Position numbers and translations under genes: made by a program. The notes below the pieces were generated by a model. It saw only the letters and a list, made by a program, of their open reading frames with translations, did not search any database and was not told where the DNA came from. Of a stretch of 64,000 nucleotides of DNA, positions 1-7,730 are shown one piece after another. The number at the start of each line of letters is the position of its first letter. Positions within the stretch are counted from its first letter, which is position 1. Origin of the DNA: VRUE01 sp963796705 (GTDB taxonomy: Bacteria > Actinomycetota > Thermoleophilia > Solirubrobacterales > 70-9); NCBI GenBank assembly GCA_963796705.1, contig CAWCMK010000001.1:62001-126000 (forward strand). The letters run 5' to 3'.

Positions 1-476
1 TGCTCGAGGTTGACCTCCTCGCCGATCGCCAGGGAGAAGCCGGCCGGGCGCAGGCCGGCGTCCGGGACCGCCTCGGCAAGGGCCGTGGCGCTGGCGATTA
101 CGATCGCGTCCGCTTCGCTGCGGATCGCCTCCAGAGCATCGATGCGCAGGCCGACGAGATGCGGCGGCGGGCTGATGTGGGAGGCGTATCCGGTTCCGCG
201 CGAGGGGTAGAGGCGAACCCGCCGTGGCGCCAGGTAGGCGCCCAGGTCGGCTGCCAGGTCGCGAGCGGAGCGATCGTCGGGACTCACGATCAGGGCGGGG
301 CGACCAGCGAGGCCACGCTCGTCCTCGAGCAGCGCCGCCAGCAGCAGGGGGCGCAGGGTCGAGGAACTGCGCACACTGAGCGGACCCGCGCCGCCGGCAG
401 CCGCACGGGCATCGGCGGCGAGCGCCTGCAAGCGCTCGCTCTCGGCGGCTATCTCAAGGAGGGGTCGAAGGCTCAT
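1..476 (-). CDS. mfd: Transcription-repair coupling factor Mfd, N-terminal part (runs off window)
   Basis: About 158 codons are present, starting at ATG 476 and leaving the window without a stop. The visible part (MSLRPLLEIAAESERLQ...) matches the N-terminal UvrB-like module of Mfd, the ATP-dependent translocase that removes stalled RNA polymerase and recruits UvrA. The best landmark lies around residues 90-150: the stretch LYPSRGTGYASHISPPP, then a run on alternative start-site choice (IVIASATALAEAVPD), typical of this module. The helicase motifs and RID domain lie outside the window. Mfd near pth, rplY, prs and glmU is a common bacterial neighbourhood and supports the call. The start is 72 bp from a divergent gene, with a perfect palindrome between them. 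Confidence 0.8.
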   Translation of the reverse strand, partial: MSLRPLLEIAAESERLQALAADARAAAGGAGPLSVRSSSTLRPLLLAALLEDERGLAGRPALIVSPDDRSARDLAADLGAYLAPRRVRLYPSRGTGYASHISPPPHLVGLRIDALEAIRSEADAIVIASATALAEAVPDAGLRPAGFSLAIGEEVNLE

Positions 477-488
477 GGCACGCGAAGC

Positions 489-510
489 GCCCGGATCGCG
501 CGATCCGGGC
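489..510. repeat. Perfect 22-bp palindrome between mfd and the divergent gene
   Basis: The 22 bases are identical to their own reverse complement (left half GCCCGGATCGC). The site sits 13 bp upstream of the mfd start and 25 bp upstream of the TACGCT hexamer of the plus-strand gene. It could be an operator for one or both genes, or a 5'-leader hairpin of mfd. Confidence 0.6.
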
Positions 511-534
511 CGCCGTTTGATTCTAGATCCCGGC

Positions 535-540
535 TACGCT
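535..540 (+). promoter_or_regulatory. -10-like TACGCT, leaderless arrangement
   Basis: The TANNNT hexamer ends 8 nt before ATG 549. There is no Shine-Dalgarno sequence, so the transcript probably starts at or next to the start codon. This decides for ATG 549 over earlier in-frame starts. Confidence 0.5.
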
Positions 541-548
541 CTTCCCCG

Positions 549-1076
549 ATGCGGATCCGACAACCGTTCGCGCTTGGCTCGACCGTTGGCGCACTCGCCC
601 ATCACGTCTTCGAGACCCGCGCCGGGGTCGGGCTGGTCTTCGAGCCACAGCTCGGGCGGCGTGGCGCCCTCGCCCTGTGGGCCACACTGTTCCCGGCTAT
701 GGCCTACTCCGCTGTGCGCGGAGGGGCAACCCACGAGCGCCTCTCGGCGATCAACTCCGGGATCGGCGCCGCCGGGGTGGCGGTCCACTTCGCCGCGTGG
801 CCCTGGTCGCTGCACGGGGCGGTGCCGATGCTCGAGGAAGCAGAGGGCCTGAGCAGAGCCCAACTCCCCGCCTACAACGCGGTCCTCTGGTTCTGGGGCT
901 CCTGCAGCGCCCTGAGTCTTCTCAGCGAGGCCCGACCGAGCGCCCGCCGAGTGGGCCTGATAGCGGCGGCGCTGAGCTTCCCGGCATTGTTGGCTTCAGC
1001 ACGCCATCATTTCCGCTGGGCGCGCGAGCAGGCGATGCTGCAGCCCGAGCGCTGGAGCCCGGCGTTGCGCGAATGA
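549..1076 (+). CDS. Small integral membrane protein of unknown function
   Basis: 175 codons, starting MRIRQPFALGSTVG. I do not recognise a family. The protein has about four hydrophobic segments (near residues 38-55, 68-90, 115-130 and 140-160 by eye) with Arg-rich loops, and ends in a charged tail. The frame stays open upstream to 159, but that part overlaps mfd antisense and is Arg/Gly-rich. ATG 549, with TACGCT placed 8 nt before it, is the better start. The stop overlaps the next gene (ATGA), so the two are probably translated together. A role beside the deacetylase, for example at the envelope, is only a guess. Confidence 0.6.
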   Translation: MRIRQPFALGSTVGALAHHVFETRAGVGLVFEPQLGRRGALALWATLFPAMAYSAVRGGATHERLSAINSGIGAAGVAVHFAAWPWSLHGAVPMLEEAEGLSRAQLPAYNAVLWFWGSCSALSLLSEARPSARRVGLIAAALSFPALLASARHHFRWAREQAMLQPERWSPALRE

Positions 1077-1864
1077 GCGGCGCCCGGGTTGAGGGCGTCC
1101 TCAGCCTCAGCTTCGACAATCTCGGCGAGGCCGCCGAGATTGGTGCCGGAGCTCGGGATCCGCTGCTCCCGCCTGGGGGTCACCCGACTGCGACGATCGC
1201 CGTCCCGGCGATCCTGGCGGAGCTCGCCGCACGCCGGCTCCGGGCGAGCTTCTTCGTCGAGGGACTCAATGCCGAGATCTACCCGGACCTCCTGCGGCGG
1301 ATCGACTCCGAAGGACATGAGGTCGCCTACCACGCCTGGACGCACGAGCAGTGGGGCGAGCTTTCCGCAACGGAGCAGCGCGCGAATCTCGCCCGCGGAA
1401 TCGAGGCCTTCGGGCAGATCGGGCTGGCCCCACGCGGGATGCGCCCCCCGGGCGGCGCCCTGGGCCCCGGGGGTGTCGAGGTACTGCGCGATGCGGGCCT
1501 GCGCTACGGCTCGCCGGCCGGCCTCGGCGCCAGCGTCGTTGGCGGCATCGCCCTGCTCTGCTTTCGCTGGAGTCTCGTCGATGCCAGCTGCTTGCTGCCG
1601 GAGCTCGGGTCCGCGCGCATGGCAATGACCGGGTCGAAGGAGCCGGCGAGACCGGAGGACTTCCTTGCCCACGTCGTGCGGGAGGTCGAGCAGCTCGAGA
1701 CCGCGGGCGGCTACGCCGCCATCGTCCTGCACCCCTTTTTGCTTGACTGGCTCGGCCTGGAGCGCCTTCGCGAGCTCCTCGACCGCCTGAGCGCCGCCCG
1801 GCTAAACGGGCTCGAGGTGGGGCGCTGCGACCGGGCGGCGGAGGGGTTGCTCGGCGCTAAGTGA
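1073..1864 (+). CDS. Polysaccharide deacetylase family protein (NodB-like)
   Basis: 263 residues with the features of carbohydrate esterase family 4, which removes N- or O-acetyl groups from polysaccharides using a bound metal. The first catalytic motif reads LSFDN near residue 14. The metal-binding histidine motif reads YHAWTHEQW near residue 87, and RPPGG near residue 123 is the usual third motif. Asp replaces the second Asp of the common TFDD motif by Asn (FDN), which is seen in some members. No signal peptide is visible, so it may act in the cytoplasm or at the inner membrane face. The start overlaps the upstream membrane protein stop (ATGA), suggesting a two-gene operon. Confidence 0.8.
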   Translation: MSGARVEGVLSLSFDNLGEAAEIGAGARDPLLPPGGHPTATIAVPAILAELAARRLRASFFVEGLNAEIYPDLLRRIDSEGHEVAYHAWTHEQWGELSATEQRANLARGIEAFGQIGLAPRGMRPPGGALGPGGVEVLRDAGLRYGSPAGLGASVVGGIALLCFRWSLVDASCLLPELGSARMAMTGSKEPARPEDFLAHVVREVEQLETAGGYAAIVLHPFLLDWLGLERLRELLDRLSAARLNGLEVGRCDRAAEGLLGAK

Positions 1865-1908
1865 GGCGGCCCGGCCGCCGCTTGTCCCGAGGCGAAACCG
1901 AACGCCGA

Positions 1909-2970
1909 TCAGCGGGCGCGGACCGCCGCGATCGTCTCGCGCAGCGTCTCGCGGGCGTCATGATGAGGCATCCAGTGCAGCTCGCGACGCGCCTTGGTGG
2001 TGTCCATCAGAACCGGGCGGCGCAGAGCCTCGATCCAGGCGGCCTCGTCGGGCAGCCCATAGGGGACCAGCGCCAGCGCCTCGGCTGTCGCGCTGACCAT
2101 CAGCCGCGGCGCTGGAACCGCATGCCAGCCGAGCTCATGGGCGAGCTCGGTGACCGTCAGCCGCCCCGGGCCGGCGAGGTTGTAGGTGCCCGGTTCGCCG
2201 CTGCCGATAACGGCGGCCGACAATGCAGCCGCGACGTCGTCGTGATGGACGAGCTGGAAGGGAACACCCGGATCCGGCAGCACCGGGCGCAACCCGGGCG
2301 CCTTCCCGAGCGCCCAGCGCAACGGCCCCGGGACCTTCTGCCCGAGGGCGACCAGCGGAATCAGGTCGAGCAGCAGGGTCGCGCTCGGTCCGGCGACGAT
2401 GCAGGGGCGAAAGACGTAGGCCTCGGTACTGGAGCCCTCAAGCGCGGCGGCAAGCTCAGCCTCGACCTCGGCCTTGTGGGCCGAGTAGGGATGGCGGGGG
2501 CTGCCCCGGACCGGCTGCTCCTCACTGAGGAGCTTGGGCATCCCGCGCTGGAAGCCGTAGGCGGCTACCGAGGACGTGTAGACGAGCCGCTTGGAGCGGG
2601 GGTTGGCGGCGGTCGCCTCGAAGACATTGCGCGAGCCACGCAGGTTGATCTCGCGGCTTTCCTCGCGGCCGGCGACGATCACGAAGGCGAGGTGGACGAC
2701 GACGTCGGCATCCTCGATCAGGGCGTCCACCGCCTCGCGGTCGAGGACGTCTCCACGGCGATATTCGACCTTCTCCCAGCCGTGCGCGGCGATGTCGAAC
2801 GGCCGCCGCGCCATGCCGATCACCCGCTCCACCTCGGGCACCCGCTCCAGGGCGGCGAGGAAGGGCTTGCCGATCTCACCGGTCGGCCCGGTGACGGCGA
2901 CGGTGAGGTTCTGCTCGGGCTCGTACAGGGTTAGCCCCCACCCGGCAGCCCGGGGCCGCTGCGCTGCCAC
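1909..2970 (-). CDS. NAD-dependent epimerase/dehydratase (extended SDR)
   Basis: Extended short-chain dehydrogenase of up to 353 residues. The nucleotide-binding motif is TGPTGEIGKPF near residue 30, and the catalytic Ser and Tyr region is VYTSSVAAYG, followed by the YSAHKAEVE helix that carries YxxxK. The substrate cannot be read from the sequence; homologues act on nucleotide sugars or steroid-like compounds. No ATG lies near the expected N-terminus. GTG 2970 overlaps the upstream hydratase gene by 40 bp, so the true start may be downstream (for example around 2930). It is the last gene of the rplY-pth-hydratase group. Confidence 0.8.
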   Translation of the reverse strand: MAAQRPRAAGWGLTLYEPEQNLTVAVTGPTGEIGKPFLAALERVPEVERVIGMARRPFDIAAHGWEKVEYRRGDVLDREAVDALIEDADVVVHLAFVIVAGREESREINLRGSRNVFEATAANPRSKRLVYTSSVAAYGFQRGMPKLLSEEQPVRGSPRHPYSAHKAEVEAELAAALEGSSTEAYVFRPCIVAGPSATLLLDLIPLVALGQKVPGPLRWALGKAPGLRPVLPDPGVPFQLVHHDDVAAALSAAVIGSGEPGTYNLAGPGRLTVTELAHELGWHAVPAPRLMVSATAEALALVPYGLPDEAAWIEALRRPVLMDTTKARRELHWMPHHDARETLRETIAAVRAR

Positions 2971-3656
2971 TCGACCTGGCCCTTGCCCTCCTCACGGGAG
3001 CGGCCCTCGACGTCGTCCCATTCGTGCAGCATCCGCTTAAGCCGTACGACCGCGTCCGGCGGGTGGGCAGCGACCCCCGCGGCAAGCTCGAGGGCCAACT
3101 CCTCGGTCGCCGCCGGCGGCGCCACGCGGTTGACCAGCCCGAGCCGCAGCGCCTCATCAGCACCGACGGTCCGCGAGGTGAGGAGCAGGTACTTCGCGGT
3201 GGCCAGGCCGCAGAGGGTCACGAGACGAGCCGGACCAACCGGCACCCCGAGCGCGGCGCCCGGAAAGCGCATCCGCAGGTTGGCGCCGCCAACCCGCATG
3301 TCGCAGGCGACGGCGATCTCGGCGCCCCCGCCGACGACGTCGCCGTGGCAGGCGGCGACCGTCGGCTTCGGGAAGGAGACGATCTCGTCGTAGACATCGG
3401 CGAAGAGCTGCATGCGCATTACCCGGCCATCGGCGTCCATCTGCTCCTTTATGTCAGCCCCTGCCGAGAGCCCCATCTGGTCGGTGGAGCTGACCACCAG
3501 AACCCGCACCGCCCGATCGCCACGCGCCACCCCGAGCCTTTCGAGAATCTCAAGCAGCATCTGGGTGTCGATCGCGTTGCGCGCCTCGGGGCGGGCCAAG
3601 CGCAGGATCGCGACCCCGCGCTGGTCGACCTCATAGCTCGTGCGCTCCTCAGCCAT
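2931..3656 (-). CDS. Enoyl-CoA hydratase/isomerase family protein
   Basis: 241 residues of the crotonase fold. The oxyanion-hole segments are LSAGADIKEQ (near residue 63) and the CHGDVVGGGAEIAVACDMR stretch (near residue 103), and a CoA-site region follows with FPGAALGVPVG. Members hydrate or isomerise enoyl-CoA in fatty acid or aromatic acid breakdown; the exact substrate is open. The start ATG 3656 overlaps the end of pth by 8 nt, so it is co-transcribed with translation genes. The C-terminus is short and glycine-rich. Confidence 0.85.
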   Translation of the reverse strand: MAEERTSYEVDQRGVAILRLARPEARNAIDTQMLLEILERLGVARGDRAVRVLVVSSTDQMGLSAGADIKEQMDADGRVMRMQLFADVYDEIVSFPKPTVAACHGDVVGGGAEIAVACDMRVGGANLRMRFPGAALGVPVGPARLVTLCGLATAKYLLLTSRTVGADEALRLGLVNRVAPPAATEELALELAAGVAAHPPDAVVRLKRMLHEWDDVEGRSREEGKGQVEWQRSGPGLPGGG

Positions 3657-4257
3657 CGCCCCTGGAAGCTAGCCGCTCGACCAACTCCTCGGTCTGATCG
3701 GCGGCCGTCGAGACCAGCGTCCCAACCGCTTCGCCCGGCTCGCTAAAGCGGGAGAGAACGTAGGAGGAAACGATCTCTGTGTCCGAGGTTTGAGGACGCC
3801 CGACCCCGGCACGGACCCGCCAGAAACCCTCCCCGCCAAGGCCCGAGCGCAGACTCTTGAGACCGTTGTGGCCGGCGAGACCGCCCCCGAGCCTGACCTG
3901 CACCTCCCCAAACGGCAGGTCGATCTCGTCGTGGAGAACGACGACGCGGTGAAGGGGAACCTTAAGTGCACCGCGCGCCGGCCCGGCCGAGCCTCCCGAT
4001 TCATTCATGTAGGTCTGCGGCAGGAGGATCGCCACCCGCGGACCGCCGGAGCCGGCCCGCCCCTCGGTGAGCAGCCCCCCGTAGCGCTTCTTCGCCCGCG
4101 GCAGGGCCCAGCGGCGCGCGAGCTCCTCGCCGATCTCGAAGCCGATGTTGTGACGGGTCCCGGCGTAGCGTGAGCCCGGATTGCCCAGGCCGACGATCAG
4201 GATCCGCTCGCCGCTCTCGCCTCCCTCGCGGCGGCGGAAGAGCCCGGCGATGGCTAT
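3649..4257 (-). CDS. pth: Peptidyl-tRNA hydrolase, start codon non-canonical
   Basis: Pth releases tRNA from peptidyl-tRNA that drops off the ribosome. The protein reads ILIVGLGNPGSRYAGTRHN at the N-terminus, with the catalytic His in TRHNIGFE. It continues with LPQTYMNESGG (substrate Asn), LHDEIDLPFG (Asp) and GLAGHNGLKS, all family hallmarks. No ATG, GTG or TTG lies in frame ahead of these motifs. Candidate starts are ATA at 4257, overlapping the rplY stop as ATAG (202 aa), or CTG at 4200 (183 aa). The first in-frame GTG, at 4035, would delete the catalytic His. E. coli Pth is 194 aa. I give the longest plausible form. Confidence 0.8.
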   Translation of the reverse strand: MAIAGLFRRREGGESGERILIVGLGNPGSRYAGTRHNIGFEIGEELARRWALPRAKKRYGGLLTEGRAGSGGPRVAILLPQTYMNESGGSAGPARGALKVPLHRVVVLHDEIDLPFGEVQVRLGGGLAGHNGLKSLRSGLGGEGFWRVRAGVGRPQTSDTEIVSSYVLSRFSEPGEAVGTLVSTAADQTEELVERLASRGDG

Positions 4258-4955
4258 TCCCCGTCGGAGTCGCCCGACTCGCCGCCCTCGCCCTCGGTGC
4301 CCTCACCCTCGGCCTCGGCAGCTTCGCCCTCGCCCTCCTCACCGACCAGCTCGGCCTCCTCCTCGACCGCCGGCTCGGGCGCCTCTTCGACGCGCGGCGG
4401 TGAGAGGGTGGCGATCGTCACCTCATCGAGCTCCTCGGCGATCAGCTTCACGCCCTCGGGGACATTCACGGCCGAGAGCTGCAGCGTGTCGTTGATCTCC
4501 ATCGTCGAGACGTCGGCAACGAGGCGCTCCGGGATCTCGGCCGGCAAGGCTTCAACGGTGATCTCGCGGGTGATGTGCTCAAGGACACCGCCGGCCTTGA
4601 CACCGGGTGCGTCATCGGCTCCCTCTAGCTCGACCGCGACTTCCGCCTGGATCGCCTCATCGAGCTTGACCTCCTGCAGGTCGATGTGCTCGAGGCTTCC
4701 CCGCACGGGGTGCAGCTGCTGCTCCTTGACAACGACGGGCACCTTCCGTGAACCCTCGAGCTCGAGGTCGAAGAGCGCCTGTCCGCCGGAGAGCACATGG
4801 CGAGCCTCGCGTTCGGGGACCTGGAACGCCCGGGCCACCTCCCCGCCCGTGTAGACGACGCCCGGGACCATGCCTTGGCGACGCAGGCGTCGCGAATTCC
4901 GCGAGCCGAACTCGGCCCGGGGGGATGCCTTCAGGGTTTCGCGCGTGGCTGCCAT
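4254..4955 (-). CDS. rplY: 50S ribosomal protein L25 (Ctc form)
   Basis: 233 residues. The N-terminal half is the 5S rRNA-binding L25 domain (GSRNSRRLRRQGMVPGVVYTGG near residues 17-38). A TL5/Ctc beta domain follows (EQQLHPVRGSLEHIDLQEV and the IEVEALPAEIPE-like region). The last 45 or so residues are an acidic Glu/Gly-rich tail, common in actinobacterial Ctc. The start is ATG 4955, with TATCCT 11 nt upstream. It heads the group rplY-pth-hydratase-SDR and diverges from the ABC1 gene with only about 56 bp between. Confidence 0.95.
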   Translation of the reverse strand: MAATRETLKASPRAEFGSRNSRRLRRQGMVPGVVYTGGEVARAFQVPEREARHVLSGGQALFDLELEGSRKVPVVVKEQQLHPVRGSLEHIDLQEVKLDEAIQAEVAVELEGADDAPGVKAGGVLEHITREITVEALPAEIPERLVADVSTMEINDTLQLSAVNVPEGVKLIAEELDEVTIATLSPPRVEEAPEPAVEEEAELVGEEGEGEAAEAEGEGTEGEGGESGDSDGE

Positions 4956-5011
4956 CTGGACGGGAGAGGATAGAGAACCGCCGGCGACGCCGCCTGTGGC
5001 AACCTTGGCAC

Positions 5012-6430
5012 GTGGCGGACGATTCGAAGATCCCGAAGGGACGGGTTCGGCGCTCGGCCAAGCTGGGCTCGATCGTCGGCCTGCAGGGCGCGCGCTATGC
5101 GGGCACGAAGGCGACGAACGTTGCCCGCTCGACCGAGGACGGGCGCGAGAGGCTCGAGCAGCGCCATCTCGAAACGGCGATGAAGATGGTCGGCGCGCTC
5201 GGTCAGATGAAGGGTGCGGCGATGAAGCTCGGTCAGTTCGCCTCCTTCATCGACACCGACTTCCTGCCCCCCGAGTACGCCGAGATCTACCAGGAGCAGC
5301 TGGCGAAACTGCGCACCGACGCGCCGCCGATGCCCTGGGCGGAGGTCGAGAGCGTGCTCAAGGGAGAGTACGAGGGGGAACCGATTTCAGAGCTGTTCGG
5401 CGAGTTCGAGCAGGAGGCCTTCGCCGCCGCCTCGATCGGCCAGGTGCACCGTGCCGAGCTGCTCGACGGGCGCCGCGTCGCGGTCAAGATCCAGTACCCG
5501 GGGATCGCCGAGGCGCTGGAGGCCGACCTGCGCAACGCCGGCACGATCGTGCGCCTCGCCCGGGCCCTGGCGCCAGGCCTGGACGCCAAGGCGATCGCCA
5601 GCGAGCTGCGCGAGCGGGTCATGGAGGAGCTTGACTACGAGTACGAGGCCCAGAACCAGCGCAGCTTCGCCCGCGCCTACAGCGAACACCCATTCATCTA
5701 CGTGCCGGAAGTGATCACCCGGCTCTCGCGGCGCAGGGTGCTGGTCACCGAGCTGGTCGAGGGGATCGGCTTCGAGCAGATCAAGCAGCTGGCGCACGAG
5801 GAGCGCAGCCGTTTTGGGGAGATCGTCTACCGCGGCAGCTTTGGCTCGATCTACCACCTGCAGCACTTCAACGCCGACCCCCACCCGGGTAACTACATCC
5901 TGCTCGACGATGGGCGCGTCGCCTTCCTCGACTTCGGCATGACCAAGAAGCTGGACCGCGAGCAGATCCTGCTTGAGCAGCGGGTGATCGACGCGGCGAT
6001 CGCCGAGGACCCCGAAGAGCTGCGCGCCGCGCTGCACGACCTGGGCTTCGTCAAGAACCCCTCAAAGCTCGACGCCCAGCGGCTCATGGAGCACACGATG
6101 GCGGTCGCCTCGTGGTACCTGGAGGATCGCGAGATCGAGATCAGCCCGCGACGGGTGATGAAGATCATCGAGTCGACCAACGACCCGCGCTCGGAGTACT
6201 TCGACCTGATGCGCCGCGAGTCGGTACCCGCCGACGAGCTGATGGGGAGGCGGATGGAAATTGGCGTTGTCGCCGTGCTCGGGCAGCTGCGGGCGAAACG
6301 CAACTGGCACCGGATCATGCGCGAGTGGGTCTACGCCGAGGAGCCGGCAACCGATCTTGGCGAGCAGGAGTGGGAGTACTTCGAGGCAAGGGGCCTGGTG
6401 CGGATTCCCGGCCTGGCGGGCGACGCGTGA
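5012..6430 (+). CDS. ABC1/UbiB-family atypical kinase-like protein
   Basis: 472 residues from GTG 5012. The family-specific motifs are in order: the KxGQ motif as MKLGQFAS (near residue 73), the Ala-rich loop as AAASIGQVHRAEL (near 137), the lysine of VKIQYPG, the catalytic-loop equivalent NADPHPGNY (near 292) and LDFGM for metal binding (near 310). Members are ATPases or small-molecule kinases tied to quinone or other isoprenoid lipids. This lineage probably uses menaquinone, so the role here is open. The frame is open upstream to 4748, but that part covers rplY antisense and looks non-coding. Confidence 0.85.
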   Translation: MADDSKIPKGRVRRSAKLGSIVGLQGARYAGTKATNVARSTEDGRERLEQRHLETAMKMVGALGQMKGAAMKLGQFASFIDTDFLPPEYAEIYQEQLAKLRTDAPPMPWAEVESVLKGEYEGEPISELFGEFEQEAFAAASIGQVHRAELLDGRRVAVKIQYPGIAEALEADLRNAGTIVRLARALAPGLDAKAIASELRERVMEELDYEYEAQNQRSFARAYSEHPFIYVPEVITRLSRRRVLVTELVEGIGFEQIKQLAHEERSRFGEIVYRGSFGSIYHLQHFNADPHPGNYILLDDGRVAFLDFGMTKKLDREQILLEQRVIDAAIAEDPEELRAALHDLGFVKNPSKLDAQRLMEHTMAVASWYLEDREIEISPRRVMKIIESTNDPRSEYFDLMRRESVPADELMGRRMEIGVVAVLGQLRAKRNWHRIMREWVYAEEPATDLGEQEWEYFEARGLVRIPGLAGDA

Positions 6431-6508
6431 GAGGGAGAGGTAGACGCAGGGCGATTCGCGCTCGACGATGAGGCACTCGGCGGCTTCAGTGCGGCTGATC
6501 TCGAGTCC

Positions 6509-6528
6509 GCGCCCCGCGCGCGGGGCGC
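6509..6528. repeat. Perfect 20-bp GC palindrome
   Basis: Twenty G/C bases equal to their own reverse complement, lying between the ABC1 gene and the DUF393 gene. It could fold into a strong hairpin and end transcription from the ABC1 gene, but no T-run follows it. Confidence 0.5.
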
Positions 6529-6582
6529 TCCTGGCCCGGCCCCGACGAGGATCTGGATCGGTCCACCGGCGAGAGGAGGGCT

Positions 6583-6969
6583 TTGGCAAGAGGAGAAACA
6601 GCGACCGTTCTATATGACCGCGACTGCGGCTTTTGCCGCTGGTCGCTGGATAAGCTTCTCGGCTGGGACCGGGGCCGGCTGCGGGCGGTCGAGATCCAGA
6701 GCGAACAGGGGCAGCGACTGCTCGCGCCCCTGCCCGAGGCCACGAGACTCGAGTCCTGGCACCTGGTTACGCCGAGTGGCGAGCTCCTATCGGGTGGCGC
6801 CGCCGCCGCACCGCTGGCCGGGCTGCTGCCCGGGGGGCGACCGCTGGCCGCCGCCCTCCGCGCCTTCCCCGGGCCGACCGAGCACGCTTATCGCTGGGTG
6901 GCCGGACACCGCGAGCTCTTCGCCAGGCTGCTGCGGATCGACGCCAACTGCGAGATCCGCTCCCGCTAG
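6583..6969 (+). CDS. DUF393 (DCC family) thiol-disulfide oxidoreductase-like protein
   Basis: 128 residues. The N-terminus carries the defining motif YDRDCGFCRWSLDKL with two cysteines (CxxC at about residues 15-18), as in the DCC family, which has a thioredoxin-like redox centre. Members occur alone or fused to membrane domains; their partners are mostly unknown. The start TTG 6583 is supported by the purine-rich GAGAGGAGGG just ahead. The 3' end overlaps the convergent GDPD gene by 4 nt. Confidence 0.8.
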   Translation: MARGETATVLYDRDCGFCRWSLDKLLGWDRGRLRAVEIQSEQGQRLLAPLPEATRLESWHLVTPSGELLSGGAAAAPLAGLLPGGRPLAAALRAFPGPTEHAYRWVAGHRELFARLLRIDANCEIRSR

Positions 6970-7700
6970 CCGAGACCGTCGAAGAGCCGCGGGTCGTTCG
7001 AGCAGATCCCGTCGACGCCGTAGCTGACCAGCTTCTCCATCCGCGCTCGGTCATCGACGGTCCAGGCGATCAACTCCACCCTTGCCAGCCGGGTGATTCG
7101 TGCCAGCCGCGGGCTGATGAGCGGGTGGTAGACCCACATCGACTCAACGCCGAAGCGCGGCAGCCGCTCGGCGGCAAGGCCCGGCAACCGCTGGCGCATC
7201 GCCACCAGCGCCGCCGCCAACGGCGCCCTCGCCCAGCGCCTTGAGCTCCAATCCCTGGTGACCTTCGGATACGTCCAGCCGCGGCGCAGCTCCGGCGCGA
7301 GCTCGGCGATCCTACCGAGGCTGTAGAGCTCCATCGTCGAGACCATCGCCCGGCTCATCAGCTCGCGCTCGCGCAGCGCCGCCACCAGCTCCTCCTCGCG
7401 GCCCGGCAGCTTGACGTCGAGGTCGATCTCGACCCGGTCAAGCGGCGGCTCGGCAAAGGCATCGAGCGCTGCGGTGAGGGCGAGAGGGGTGCGACTCGCG
7501 GCGTCGTGCCAGTCGTGGGCGACAACGAGCGGCGCCCGCTGCTCGGGAGGCAGATGCGAATCGGGCAGCCAGATCACGTCGAACTCGATCGTGTCCGCGC
7601 CCGCCTCGACAGCCGCCCGGAAGCTCTCCAGCGTATTGCCGGGCGCGATCAGGTGGGCTCCCTTGTGACCGACGAGTCTCACGCGCCCACGCCGCCGCAC
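6966..7700 (-). CDS. Glycerophosphodiester phosphodiesterase family protein
   Basis: 244 residues of the GDPD TIM barrel. The first catalytic His lies in VGHKGAHLIAPGNTLESF (near residue 12), the metal ligands in IEFDVIWLPD (near 39), and the second His in VVAHDWHD (near 60). The family cleaves glycerophosphodiesters such as deacylated phospholipids to glycerol-3-phosphate and an alcohol. No signal peptide is seen, so it is probably cytoplasmic. The start codon GTG 7700 is preceded by GGAAAGGA, a good ribosome-binding site. Confidence 0.85.
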   Translation of the reverse strand: MRRRGRVRLVGHKGAHLIAPGNTLESFRAAVEAGADTIEFDVIWLPDSHLPPEQRAPLVVAHDWHDAASRTPLALTAALDAFAEPPLDRVEIDLDVKLPGREEELVAALRERELMSRAMVSTMELYSLGRIAELAPELRRGWTYPKVTRDWSSRRWARAPLAAALVAMRQRLPGLAAERLPRFGVESMWVYHPLISPRLARITRLARVELIAWTVDDRARMEKLVSYGVDGICSNDPRLFDGLG

Positions 7701-7730
7701 CGTGGTCCTTTCCCGATCACCCCAGGATGC

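Noticed and set aside
4748..5011. Upstream extension of the ABC1/UbiB frame
   Set aside because: These codons are antisense to rplY, Arg/Pro-rich, and absent from the family; GTG 5012 fits better.
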